Below are positions 8,362-14,898 of a DNA stretch of 22,772 nt, one piece after another. Source of the stretch: a virus. The translations under genes and the position numbers were made by a program. How positions within the stretch are numbered: the first letter of the stretch is position 1; each line of letters begins with the position of its first letter. The notes under the pieces were generated by a model, which did no database searches, was not told where the DNA came from, and worked only from the letters and a program-made list of their open reading frames with translations. The DNA lies in IMG/VR virus record IMGVR_UViG_3300034418_004668, positions 1 to 22,772 of that record; one strand, written 5' to 3'.

Positions 8362-9453
8362 CTAGTATCCCCTAGATTCTAGCGCGTTTAGCAGCTGTTC
8401 TGCCGTGCTTAGGTCATAAATAGGTTTTTGACCATCCTGCGGAAGAATCAAACTAAGCAAAAGCTCGCGGTTCAATCTCCGCTGCTCAAGCTCCGGCTCA
8501 GCAGCTGCCTGAGCAACATCAAAAGCAAACTGCCTTTCAGCAAGCATGTCACGGAAACTTGGTCCCTCAGGCCCCCTAGCGGAAGCCTGAGCAGCTGCCT
8601 GGCGGCCCTGCTCCTCCATCAACAACGACTCGTTCAAACGGTTCTGCAAAGCAGCAAGAACAGCAGCATTCATCTCAGTGCCCTGCTGCTGTGCAACCTG
8701 GGCCATCTGAGACCCAAACCCGCCAGCAGAAGCACCATAACGCTCTGTAGCAGCCTGACCCCCAGCTAGGCCCTGCTGCAATTGACTGACGGCCTCAGCC
8801 TGCGACAAAGCCATAGGGTTTACGACAGCAGGGGCTGCCTCCTCAATACCGAGGCGAGCAAGCTGGTCAGCTGCTTGCTGCTGTGCAGAACTGTAAGCGT
8901 CACCGACGTTACCAATAGCGCTGCCGTACACATCGCCAATACCTGTCGAAGCCCCACCATAAATGTCCTGGATACGGCCAACGTTAGCGGCAGCTTCTTC
9001 GCCCAAAGCGTTATACATAGCCTGAATCTGGGCGTTAATTTGCTGAGCTTGGTCAGTCAGAGCTTGACGATAAGCAGAATAATCGGGCCCTGAAATACCG
9101 CCCCCGCCCCCGATTACTTCAGTGGGGGTAGGCATTACTTCAGCTGGCTGGTAGTTTGCACGTTCTCTAGCCATACGTTCGCCTCCTGCACTAGAAGGCC
9201 TACGTCCCGTCAAATAAGCAGGCGCAATTTCTGGTTCGACAGGAAGAGTCTGGCTAAATGTTTGAGGAGGCACAAAACCGGGGCCTCCTGGAGCAAAAGT
9301 TCCAGGAGCGCCTCCCAAAACTGTGCTGCCTAAAGCCCTAGAAAAAGCGTCAAAGGGGTTGGGTATCGACTCTCTGTCGGGGCCCGGAACCGTAAATCTA
9401 TCATCTGTAACAGGAAGCTGATTAGATTCTATTTTAAGCTGTTGCTTAGCCAT
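8362..9453 (-). CDS. Gln/Ala-rich putative internal virion protein with 11-residue repeats
   Basis: The 363-residue protein is not recognised by family. The first 120 residues are Pro/Gly-rich and probably disordered, with GRRPSSAGGER at 84-93 and a run of five glycines near 115-119. The rest is Ala/Gln-rich and helical. Three consecutive 11-residue units at 161-193 (IQDIYGGASTG, IGDVYGSAIGN, VGDAYSSAQQQ) suggest a regular helical or filament-like segment. The C-terminal part is charged and coiled-coil-like. The start ATG shares one base with the upstream stop (TAATG at 9453). With its neighbours it forms a block between the nozzle gene and the 1789-residue protein, where podoviruses place internal core and ejection proteins. 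T7 gp14/gp15-like function is a positional inference. Confidence 0.7.
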   Translation of the reverse strand: MAKQQLKIESNQLPVTDDRFTVPGPDRESIPNPFDAFSRALGSTVLGGAPGTFAPGGPGFVPPQTFSQTLPVEPEIAPAYLTGRRPSSAGGERMARERANYQPAEVMPTPTEVIGGGGGISGPDYSAYRQALTDQAQQINAQIQAMYNALGEEAAANVGRIQDIYGGASTGIGDVYGSAIGNVGDAYSSAQQQAADQLARLGIEEAAPAVVNPMALSQAEAVSQLQQGLAGGQAATERYGASAGGFGSQMAQVAQQQGTEMNAAVLAALQNRLNESLLMEEQGRQAAAQASARGPEGPSFRDMLAERQFAFDVAQAAAEPELEQRRLNRELLLSLILPQDGQKPIYDLSTAEQLLNALESRGY

Positions 9454-10226
9454 TAGAAACCTGCACCTCCCGCAGCCGCCATAGCAGCCCTCAACATAGC
9501 ATCACGCTGAGCAGCCTGCTGGCGCTCCTGAGCCTGTGTACGCTGCTGAGCAACCTCAGTAGCCAAATCCTGCCCAAACCTTCCACGAGCCGTCTCCATG
9601 GCCTCCAACTGCTTATTCAAGCGGTCTTGGAAAGCCCCAAAAGTTTTAGCAAAATCAGACGAACGCAAAGTACCACGAGCCGCAAACTCATCCCGAGTAC
9701 CACGAGTACCGCGAGCCGCAGAACTGTACGGGTCATACACACCCTCAATATCAAAGGCACCCGACACAGGGGCTACTGCAACCGCAGGTGCGCCTGCTTC
9801 ACCCTCAGCCGACAATGCCGCTGTTTGGGGTTGGTCCAGCTGCTCCAGAACATTAGGCATTGCTTCGAAGCCTTCTGCGGGGCGGTAACCGAGACCACGT
9901 AGTCCGGTCATAAAATCTTGTCCATAGCGTTCGCCTCGTGTGGTTGCCCCGGTTTCGAAGTCTTGGAGAGCGCGTTGGATAGAGGCAATTTGTGCGTTGT
10001 AGGCTGCATCACGCCAGTTCAAGGGGCGAGGCGCTTGAGGGGCGGGAGCTGGAGCGGGCTGTACGTTGCCCAAAGTTTGAGTAGGTGCGTTGTTTTTAGC
10101 TCCATAAGCAACAGGGTTAGTTACTGCTTGCTGCCCAAGAGGTAGCCTCCGCGAAGCAACATCGCTAACTCTATTTCTTTTAGCGGCTTCCTGGTCTGCT
10201 TGGCGAGGATTCATTACAGACACCAT
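9453..10226 (-). CDS. Ala/Arg/Gln-rich putative virion protein
   Basis: The 257-residue protein is unrecognised. It begins with a low-complexity, basic, Pro-rich region (QTLGNVQPAPAPAPQAPRP) and continues with helical Arg/Gln-rich segments (LEAMETARGRFGQDLATEV). It ends in an Ala-rich helix with QRDAMLRAAM and a Gly/Ala tail. There are no membrane segments or catalytic motifs. Both ends are TAATG one-base overlaps (9453 and 10226), so translation is tightly coupled to its neighbours. A second in-frame ATG five codons in (MNPRQ) is a possible alternative start. Composition and position suggest a structural or internal head protein; that is inference. Confidence 0.7.
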   Translation of the reverse strand: MVSVMNPRQADQEAAKRNRVSDVASRRLPLGQQAVTNPVAYGAKNNAPTQTLGNVQPAPAPAPQAPRPLNWRDAAYNAQIASIQRALQDFETGATTRGERYGQDFMTGLRGLGYRPAEGFEAMPNVLEQLDQPQTAALSAEGEAGAPAVAVAPVSGAFDIEGVYDPYSSAARGTRGTRDEFAARGTLRSSDFAKTFGAFQDRLNKQLEAMETARGRFGQDLATEVAQQRTQAQERQQAAQRDAMLRAAMAAAGGAGF

Positions 10227-10498
10227 TACTTACCCCCAATAAGGTTCGTAATAAACTCCACAATGTCAAAACGCTTACGGTCAGGACCAAAAAACGCATC
10301 ATTAATATCCATAGCAGGCTTATTCATACCCTCACCAGGAACCGTGCTGCCCATCTCCTCCGGCTGCATACGAGCCATGTACGCACGAATCATTGCGTCA
10401 CGGTCACCACCAGCCGACGAAGGCCTGCGAGGAGGGGCATCGTAACTCTGTCGAGGCGAAGGAATATCGCCACCGTAGTTCTTCATTTGACCAGGCAT
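10226..10498 (-). CDS. Small putative virion protein (90 residues)
   Basis: This is an unrecognised hydrophilic protein. It carries RRPSSAGGDRDAMIRAYM at residues 24-41. The RRPSSAGG part is repeated almost exactly in the 363-residue protein two genes downstream, and the RDAMIRA part recurs in the adjacent genes. The C-terminus (KRFDIVEFITNLIGGK) is a short amphipathic helix. The start follows a TAAGGA in which the upstream stop codon is part of the ribosome binding site. The end is a one-base TAATG overlap with the next gene. It lies within a chain of coupled small genes. Confidence 0.65.
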   Translation of the reverse strand: MPGQMKNYGGDIPSPRQSYDAPPRRPSSAGGDRDAMIRAYMARMQPEEMGSTVPGEGMNKPAMDINDAFFGPDRKRFDIVEFITNLIGGK

Positions 10499-10507
10499 AA
10501 TTATTCC

Positions 10508-10651
10508 TTAAGATGAAGTCTTACCAGGCATGGACGACAGGCGGTTCATCATGGCACGTTCACGAGCTTTCTTCTTCATTTCCTCGTCATCCATCACAGC
10601 GCTCTTCTGCGGTGCCAGACGGTTACCCATAGTAGATTTGTCCCGGTACAT
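10508..10651 (-). CDS. 47-residue basic protein
   Basis: A 47-codon frame, MYRDKSTMGNRLAPQ onward, is rich in Lys, Arg and Met and contains KKKARERAMMNRLS at 27-40. It is unrecognised. Support comes from context: its ATG forms a TAATG overlap with the upstream small gene, an AGAGG lies a few bases further up, and its TAA forms the ribosome binding site of the downstream gene. Without this frame and the next one, 10499-10829 would be an unexplained hole of about 330 bases in an otherwise gap-free operon. Confidence 0.65.
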   Translation of the reverse strand: MYRDKSTMGNRLAPQKSAVMDDEEMKKKARERAMMNRLSSMPGKTSS

Positions 10652-10830
10652 TATTTAAGCCTCTTCTGTATAGCTCGGCCCCGTGCAGCTGCCATGTTGT
10701 CCACGAGGTTTGGGTACGGACGCCCAGCCGCCTTAGCACGGGCCTTAGCCTGTGACTTCTGTGCTGGCGTTAGAGATTTCCGCTCGCTCTTCGGCTTGGG
10801 ATTTTTGGTCTCCCACACTTTCTGGGCCAT
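10651..10830 (-). CDS. 59-residue very basic protein
   Basis: A 59-codon frame starts MAQKVWETKNPKPKSERKSL and continues with a Lys/Arg/Ala stretch (QAKARAKAAGRPYP). It ends AAARGRAIQKRLK. The protein is strongly basic and small, which could suit nucleic acid contact or packing inside the head, but no family is recognised. Both ends are TAATG one-base overlaps (10830 and 10651). Its C-terminus is strikingly like that of the upstream 65-residue protein (AAARRDALLRRLS). Confidence 0.65.
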   Translation of the reverse strand: MAQKVWETKNPKPKSERKSLTPAQKSQAKARAKAAGRPYPNLVDNMAAARGRAIQKRLK

Positions 10831-11027
10831 TACGACAATCTCCTCAGTAAAGCATCGCGCCTTGCGGCTGCTTTAACGTCACGCTGTTTGTATCCGCCCT
10901 TATTAGTTACTTTACCAACAGTTGGCATGGGACGTCCACTCCCATAATGCTTCTTTCCCGCAGCATAAGCGTTAAATCCGCCGCCCCCCTGAGCAGGCCC
11001 GCTGTATTCCTTACGAAACCTGTTCAT
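10830..11027 (-). CDS. 65-residue basic protein
   Basis: An unrecognised small protein with a Gly-rich front (GPAQGGGGFNAYAAGKKHYG) and a basic helical C-terminus ending KAAARRDALLRRLS. It lies directly after the nozzle-like gene. Both junctions are TAATG overlaps. It belongs to the chain of small, basic, coupled genes that leads to the larger internal-virion candidates. Confidence 0.65.
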   Translation of the reverse strand: MNRFRKEYSGPAQGGGGFNAYAAGKKHYGSGRPMPTVGKVTNKGGYKQRDVKAAARRDALLRRLS

Positions 11028-12571
11028 TAGGTGATTTCCTTAGACACTGTTTGCTTCGAGTTGACATACGTCATCAATGAAAACAGTCTAACAGGCGCAT
11101 CCGCGTTAGTACCTGTCGTCTCAAAAGACACGGTGAAGTAGATTTGCCGGAACCGTAGCGATTTCAGGAACTTAGTGAAGACACGACGGAATGTTATCGC
11201 GGTTTCTGTGACGCTTGTCGATACAGGGGCTGCCCCAGAAGCAGGGTTTGCCCACGCATTAGACAAAGAAGCAGCCCAAGTCTGAGACAACAAAACCTGC
11301 CACGTTGTAGAAAAAGATTGTGTAATAGGATGCGCTGTGCCTACGACAGTGCCTTTAAACCTGGCATCCAAACCCCACCAAAACAGGCGCTTGTAAATAG
11401 AACTGGCCTGGTAATTAAAGTTTTTAGTTTGAATGTTGCATGTCATGGTCTCTGTTACGCCAGAAACATAGTCGTCTGTGATTTGCAGTAGCGGGGCAAC
11501 CCTAGAGCCGCCAGCAGCTACCGCCGTGTTGCTGTGAGTCAAAACAATCGACTGGTCTAGGTTATTGCTCAAGTACTCCATCTTGCACAAAGAACCGTAA
11601 GTGTCCGAAGACCAGGTAGTCCAAGCCCGTGTGCGGAGACTGTACACAAACATTTGGTCAAAATATGTGAAAATAATGCGGCGGTTAAACTCCGACACAG
11701 CATAGTTATTGTGAAGCCCCACCGTACTAGTCGAAGTAAACGGTGTTTTAACGTTAATCTGTGACGCCCGGCTGTTTGTAAACTCGTACGCTTTTTCGTC
11801 ATACATAAAATAAATGTAGGACTCAAACTGGGTAATCGCATACCGCGAGTTCAACCCCACAGTAGGCAGAATCAATGACACAACAGCCGCTGCAGGGTCA
11901 GTCGTGTACTGCAAACCAAACGTAGAATTAGTGCGAAAAATCAGCAGCGTGTTAAAGTACACAATAAGTTGGACAATGTTCTGACCGTCCCCCGTACCAA
12001 TGTCAGCAAAATCGTTAGTTACCTGCCACAAACTAGGGTCTGCAAGAGTTCGAGACCTATACAAACGGGTACCCTGGTTTGTGCTGTCACGGCCCTCCGC
12101 AACCCACAAACGACCTTTAAACGACACAATGCACTCGCCCTCAGGCATGTTCGCGTCAGCCACAAAACCGCCCGCAACAGTCCAATACCCGCCAGGATTC
12201 GTAGACCCGACAGGGGCAGTCAACCAAGCTTTGTCATCAAACTGTACAAACCCAGCAGCCGCAATAGTATTAGTAATAAGAACCCAAGCAGAGCCGTCAA
12301 AATAATATGTTTTAGAGTCTCCATCGCTGGCAAGCAAATACGACTCAGTTTGAGACACCTGAAAAGTACCCAAAAACTCAATATCGCCCGTTGCCGCAAG
12401 TGGAAAATCAATGCCTAAATCTTGGATGGGCGGGCGGGATTTTAGCGAACCGTCCAGGTCAAGCTCAAAGTTGTTGCAGACTGTCAGCTCGTTGTCTGCA
12501 ATAGCGGTAGGGTCGCTGAATGTGTTAAGGCCACCGACGAACGGGCCCACCTGTATTGGTGTACCGGGCAT
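11027..12571 (-). CDS. Tail nozzle / tail tubular protein B-like structural protein
   Basis: The 514-residue protein starts GPFVGGLNTFSDPTAIADNE, followed by NNFELDLDGSLKSRPP. This N-terminal pattern (GG..., conserved Asp/Pro, NN, hydrophobic residues, KRPP-like end) is shared by the T7 gp12 nozzle and P22 gp10-type tail proteins and marks the first blade region. The remainder is beta-rich with many aromatic and Gly residues, as expected for a beta-propeller, with no membrane or enzyme motifs. It is shorter than T7 gp12 (794 residues). It should sit under the adaptor and form the lower part of the short tail. It follows the adaptor gene directly, as in other podoviruses. The upstream stop codon is part of TAGGAG, which serves as its ribosome binding site. 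Confidence 0.75.
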   Translation of the reverse strand: MPGTPIQVGPFVGGLNTFSDPTAIADNELTVCNNFELDLDGSLKSRPPIQDLGIDFPLAATGDIEFLGTFQVSQTESYLLASDGDSKTYYFDGSAWVLITNTIAAAGFVQFDDKAWLTAPVGSTNPGGYWTVAGGFVADANMPEGECIVSFKGRLWVAEGRDSTNQGTRLYRSRTLADPSLWQVTNDFADIGTGDGQNIVQLIVYFNTLLIFRTNSTFGLQYTTDPAAAVVSLILPTVGLNSRYAITQFESYIYFMYDEKAYEFTNSRASQINVKTPFTSTSTVGLHNNYAVSEFNRRIIFTYFDQMFVYSLRTRAWTTWSSDTYGSLCKMEYLSNNLDQSIVLTHSNTAVAAGGSRVAPLLQITDDYVSGVTETMTCNIQTKNFNYQASSIYKRLFWWGLDARFKGTVVGTAHPITQSFSTTWQVLLSQTWAASLSNAWANPASGAAPVSTSVTETAITFRRVFTKFLKSLRFRQIYFTVSFETTGTNADAPVRLFSLMTYVNSKQTVSKEIT

Positions 12572-12579
12572 GGCCGCTC

Positions 12580-13236
12580 CTAGATAAGTTCGAACGTAAT
12601 GTTAGTTTCGTACGTCATGGTGGCTGCCAGACGCTCCTGCTCCCCACGCTCTGCAACACTGGCACTGTACTCGGCCTGTTTTACAGCCATCAGCTCAGGG
12701 TTTTCGTCCATTTCGTAAGCCTTCATCAAAACAAAGTTCACAACGTCTGTAAAGCATTCGTTAGGCAGCGACAGCACATCTGTCGACACAGAAGTAATAT
12801 CCGTAGGCTGTGCGTTGTACCGAATCGTCATTGTGTAATTTTTGTTCGGTTTAGGCCAGAAAGTTACGTCTCCGCCCCAGGCATACCAGAACTGGGGAGC
12901 CCCAGTCTCTGTGCCTTCGGGGTCGGCCAAAGAAATACTTTCCTCTGCCTGAGAAATGGGGATGTTACCGACACGGCGGCCATCTAACAAAAGAGACGCC
13001 AAAGAGTCAATGCGGGGTGTCACAGAAGTAAGAGAATACGTTGCAGTACCTGCGGTAACAGGCAATGTTGCTGTCGTCTGCAGAATCTGGTTTTGCTTAG
13101 AAATGTCTACTTGTGCTTCGTTAATCCAGCGCACAATATCGGCGTTAGTTAGCTGCACACCGGCTTCGTCACCGAAAATTCTTTTGACAGCATCATAAAC
13201 GTCACCGACAGTCTTAGTAGGGGAGCTGTAAGTCAT
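12580..13236 (-). CDS. Head-tail adaptor (tail tubular protein A-like)
   Basis: The 218-residue protein begins with a helical region, TVGDVYDAVKRIF, then NADIVRWINEAQVDISKQN. This RWINEAQ-type helix is typical of podovirus adaptor proteins (T7 gp11 is 196 residues; phage adaptor families such as DUF6682). A beta-rich middle (TATYSLTSVTPRIDSL, FWYAWGGDVTFWPKP) and a C-terminal helix with alternating Glu and Ala follow, which is the usual adaptor layout. Twelve copies are expected to bind the portal from below and receive the nozzle. The start overlaps the upstream gene by four bases (ATGA). Confidence 0.78.
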   Translation of the reverse strand: MTYSSPTKTVGDVYDAVKRIFGDEAGVQLTNADIVRWINEAQVDISKQNQILQTTATLPVTAGTATYSLTSVTPRIDSLASLLLDGRRVGNIPISQAEESISLADPEGTETGAPQFWYAWGGDVTFWPKPNKNYTMTIRYNAQPTDITSVSTDVLSLPNECFTDVVNFVLMKAYEMDENPELMAVKQAEYSASVAERGEQERLAATMTYETNITFELI

Positions 13237-13703
13237 CGACCAAACTTCTTTCCGTTATGAGTAAATGTGTGGAGCTTGCTCCGTCCCCCGCTCATAGCGA
13301 ACTCACCAAATTCTAGGATATCTTCTAATTCGTCTTCGCGCCTCTTCAAATCCATTAATTTTTTAGCATTTTCTTCCGCCTCGATACGTTTCAGCACGTT
13401 CTCGGCACCGTGGCGCACAATGTCACCGTCAAACAGCCACGCCAAAACCTTGTGAGGTTCTTTCATCTCTTCCTGCGACATGTAACGCACAATGTACTGG
13501 GGGGCGTTATCAGGGCTGTCCAGGATGGCCCAAGGCTTCTGTTTCTCCTCAGGTGTGGTCCTGTCCTTCACGGGAATGTATACAAGGCTGTACGTGGGCT
13601 TTAAGTCCTGCAAAACCTGTGCAAAATGCACGTGGTCATCGTTTACAAACTCGCCCAAATCTGAGTTGTATACGTTCGCTGATTGTCCTAAATACGTTTC
13701 CAT
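13233..13703 (-). CDS. Unrecognised late protein (156 residues)
   Basis: No family is recognised. The N-terminal two thirds look globular (YSLVYIPVKDRTTPEEKQKP, then QYIVRYMSQEEM). Residues about 100-130 form a highly charged helix (LKRIEAEENAKKLMDLKRRE), probably a coiled coil. The C-terminus is basic (HTFTHNGKKFGR). It lies between the fibre-like gene and the adaptor, so a head-completion or assembly role is possible. The four-base overlap with the adaptor supports co-translation. The upstream gap is 14 bases and holds only a weak TAGG-type site. Confidence 0.65.
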   Translation of the reverse strand: METYLGQSANVYNSDLGEFVNDDHVHFAQVLQDLKPTYSLVYIPVKDRTTPEEKQKPWAILDSPDNAPQYIVRYMSQEEMKEPHKVLAWLFDGDIVRHGAENVLKRIEAEENAKKLMDLKRREDELEDILEFGEFAMSGGRSKLHTFTHNGKKFGR

Positions 13704-13717
13704 GGGCCTAGTTTAGC

Positions 13718-14833
13718 TTATACCCCAGCGATTTGGCCCCAGGTAAGGCCGCTCTGGTTAACCCATTCTGTTCCGTCATAGATAAGAAAATCGTCTGCTG
13801 TTGCGCTCGTAATTTGCACGTCATCTAAATCGTGCATGTGACTACTGGGCAAAGCACGCACAATAATACGACCACTGGTGTCACTAACACGAGTAACAGC
13901 TGCAATTGGTTTACGCCATGCCGGAGCAGCAGGCTGTGTTTTTGTTAACTCGCCTGGGTTGCTTGCGTCACTGTACAGCAAATCACCAAGCGCCCAACCC
14001 GCGTAATCAGTTTTAATGTGGTCAATAAAACCAAACTGCATAACAAAACCAAAGCCGTCTGCAGCAATTTCTTGGTATGTAATACCAACAATGTAGTTGT
14101 TGTCGTAACTTCCGTTAGATGATGCTGGGGTAACAGTTACGGTGTCTCCGGCGGCCCCAGCAAACATCACAACTTTGCCTTTGCCGATAGCTGTCGTACC
14201 AGAAGCGTTTTTAACCCTAAAACCGTGCTGCAAACCCGTACGCAGGTTTACGGCATCCGGCAACCCCACAACCAAAGTGTCAAAGTCAGCATCCCACGAA
14301 ATCTCGCCCTCTTCAGGGTCGTGGCCTGCCGCAGTATCAAAATCAATGTAATCAACCTCAGTCAGGTTACCGACAGCAGAACCGTCAAAACCAACCGTTT
14401 GAGTGCCACTGTCGTACGTAATAGGCAGTGTGGCTGCGACCACTCCAGTAGGTCCGGGAGGGCCAGCAGGTCCCGTGTCACCAGTATCTCCCTTAGGTCC
14501 GACAGGTCCTACACTGGCAGCAAAAACAGTCCCATCAAACAAATACAGCGTGTCGTCCGTCGTATCAAACCAAATATCGCCCGTGGCGGGGTCTGTAGGT
14601 TCCACAGTACCCACGGTGACAGTAACCCCAGTACCAGCTCCCCCTGCGCCGTTAACCCACTGACCAGAAGCCTCATCGTAAACAAGAGTCTGGCCGTCCT
14701 CCACATCGGTCAGAGTGACCGTCAAAATCTGCTTGCCAGCGTTATCGCTGTAAAACTTCCATTCATAATCCGACAGAGAAAGGCCCTCAGGCAACGCAGA
14801 AACAGCCTGGTAAAAGAGAAACTTATTTTCCAT
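13718..14833 (-). CDS. Collagen-like fibre / head or tail decoration protein
   Basis: The 371-residue protein contains seven Gly-x-y collagen triplets at about residues 109-130 (GPVGPKGDT, GPAGPPGPTG). Two copies of a phage-fibre type motif flank the protein: GQTLVYDEASGQWVN near 48-61 and DDFLIYDGTEWVN near the end. The central part contains GDLLYSDASNPGELTKT, also usual in trimeric phage fibres. These features indicate a trimeric surface fibre or spike. It lies immediately downstream of the major capsid gene, separated by a strong terminator, rather than after the nozzle. A head fibre or capsid decoration is therefore as likely as a tail fibre. The GGAG before the ATG lies right behind the terminator. 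Confidence 0.75.
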   Translation of the reverse strand: MENKFLFYQAVSALPEGLSLSDYEWKFYSDNAGKQILTVTLTDVEDGQTLVYDEASGQWVNGAGGAGTGVTVTVGTVEPTDPATGDIWFDTTDDTLYLFDGTVFAASVGPVGPKGDTGDTGPAGPPGPTGVVAATLPITYDSGTQTVGFDGSAVGNLTEVDYIDFDTAAGHDPEEGEISWDADFDTLVVGLPDAVNLRTGLQHGFRVKNASGTTAIGKGKVVMFAGAAGDTVTVTPASSNGSYDNNYIVGITYQEIAADGFGFVMQFGFIDHIKTDYAGWALGDLLYSDASNPGELTKTQPAAPAWRKPIAAVTRVSDTSGRIIVRALPSSHMHDLDDVQITSATADDFLIYDGTEWVNQSGLTWGQIAGV

Positions 14834-14840
14834 AACGCTC

Positions 14841-14883
14841 CAAAAGATGATGGCCCAACCCCATTATAGGGGCTGGGCCATCA
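14841..14883 (-). terminator. Strong terminator after the capsid gene, with TATAAT loop
   Basis: In the - strand transcript a 15-bp stem (TGATGGCCCAGCCCC pairing with GGGGTTGGGCCATCA, one G-U) closes a six-base loop and is followed by UCUUUU. The stem spans 14848-14883 and the U-tract 14841-14847. It lies 15 bases after the capsid stop codon and just before the fibre gene. It should lower transcription of the fibre and downstream genes relative to capsid protein. The loop reads TATAAT on the - strand, an exact -10 hexamer, but no -35 element is seen at the proper distance. Confidence 0.9.
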
Positions 14884-14898
14884 TTATGGCGAGGCTAC

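Noticed and set aside
14225-14869. 214-codon + strand frame opposite the fibre gene
   Set aside because: Antisense to collagen-type repeats; composition reflects the repeat and codon bias.
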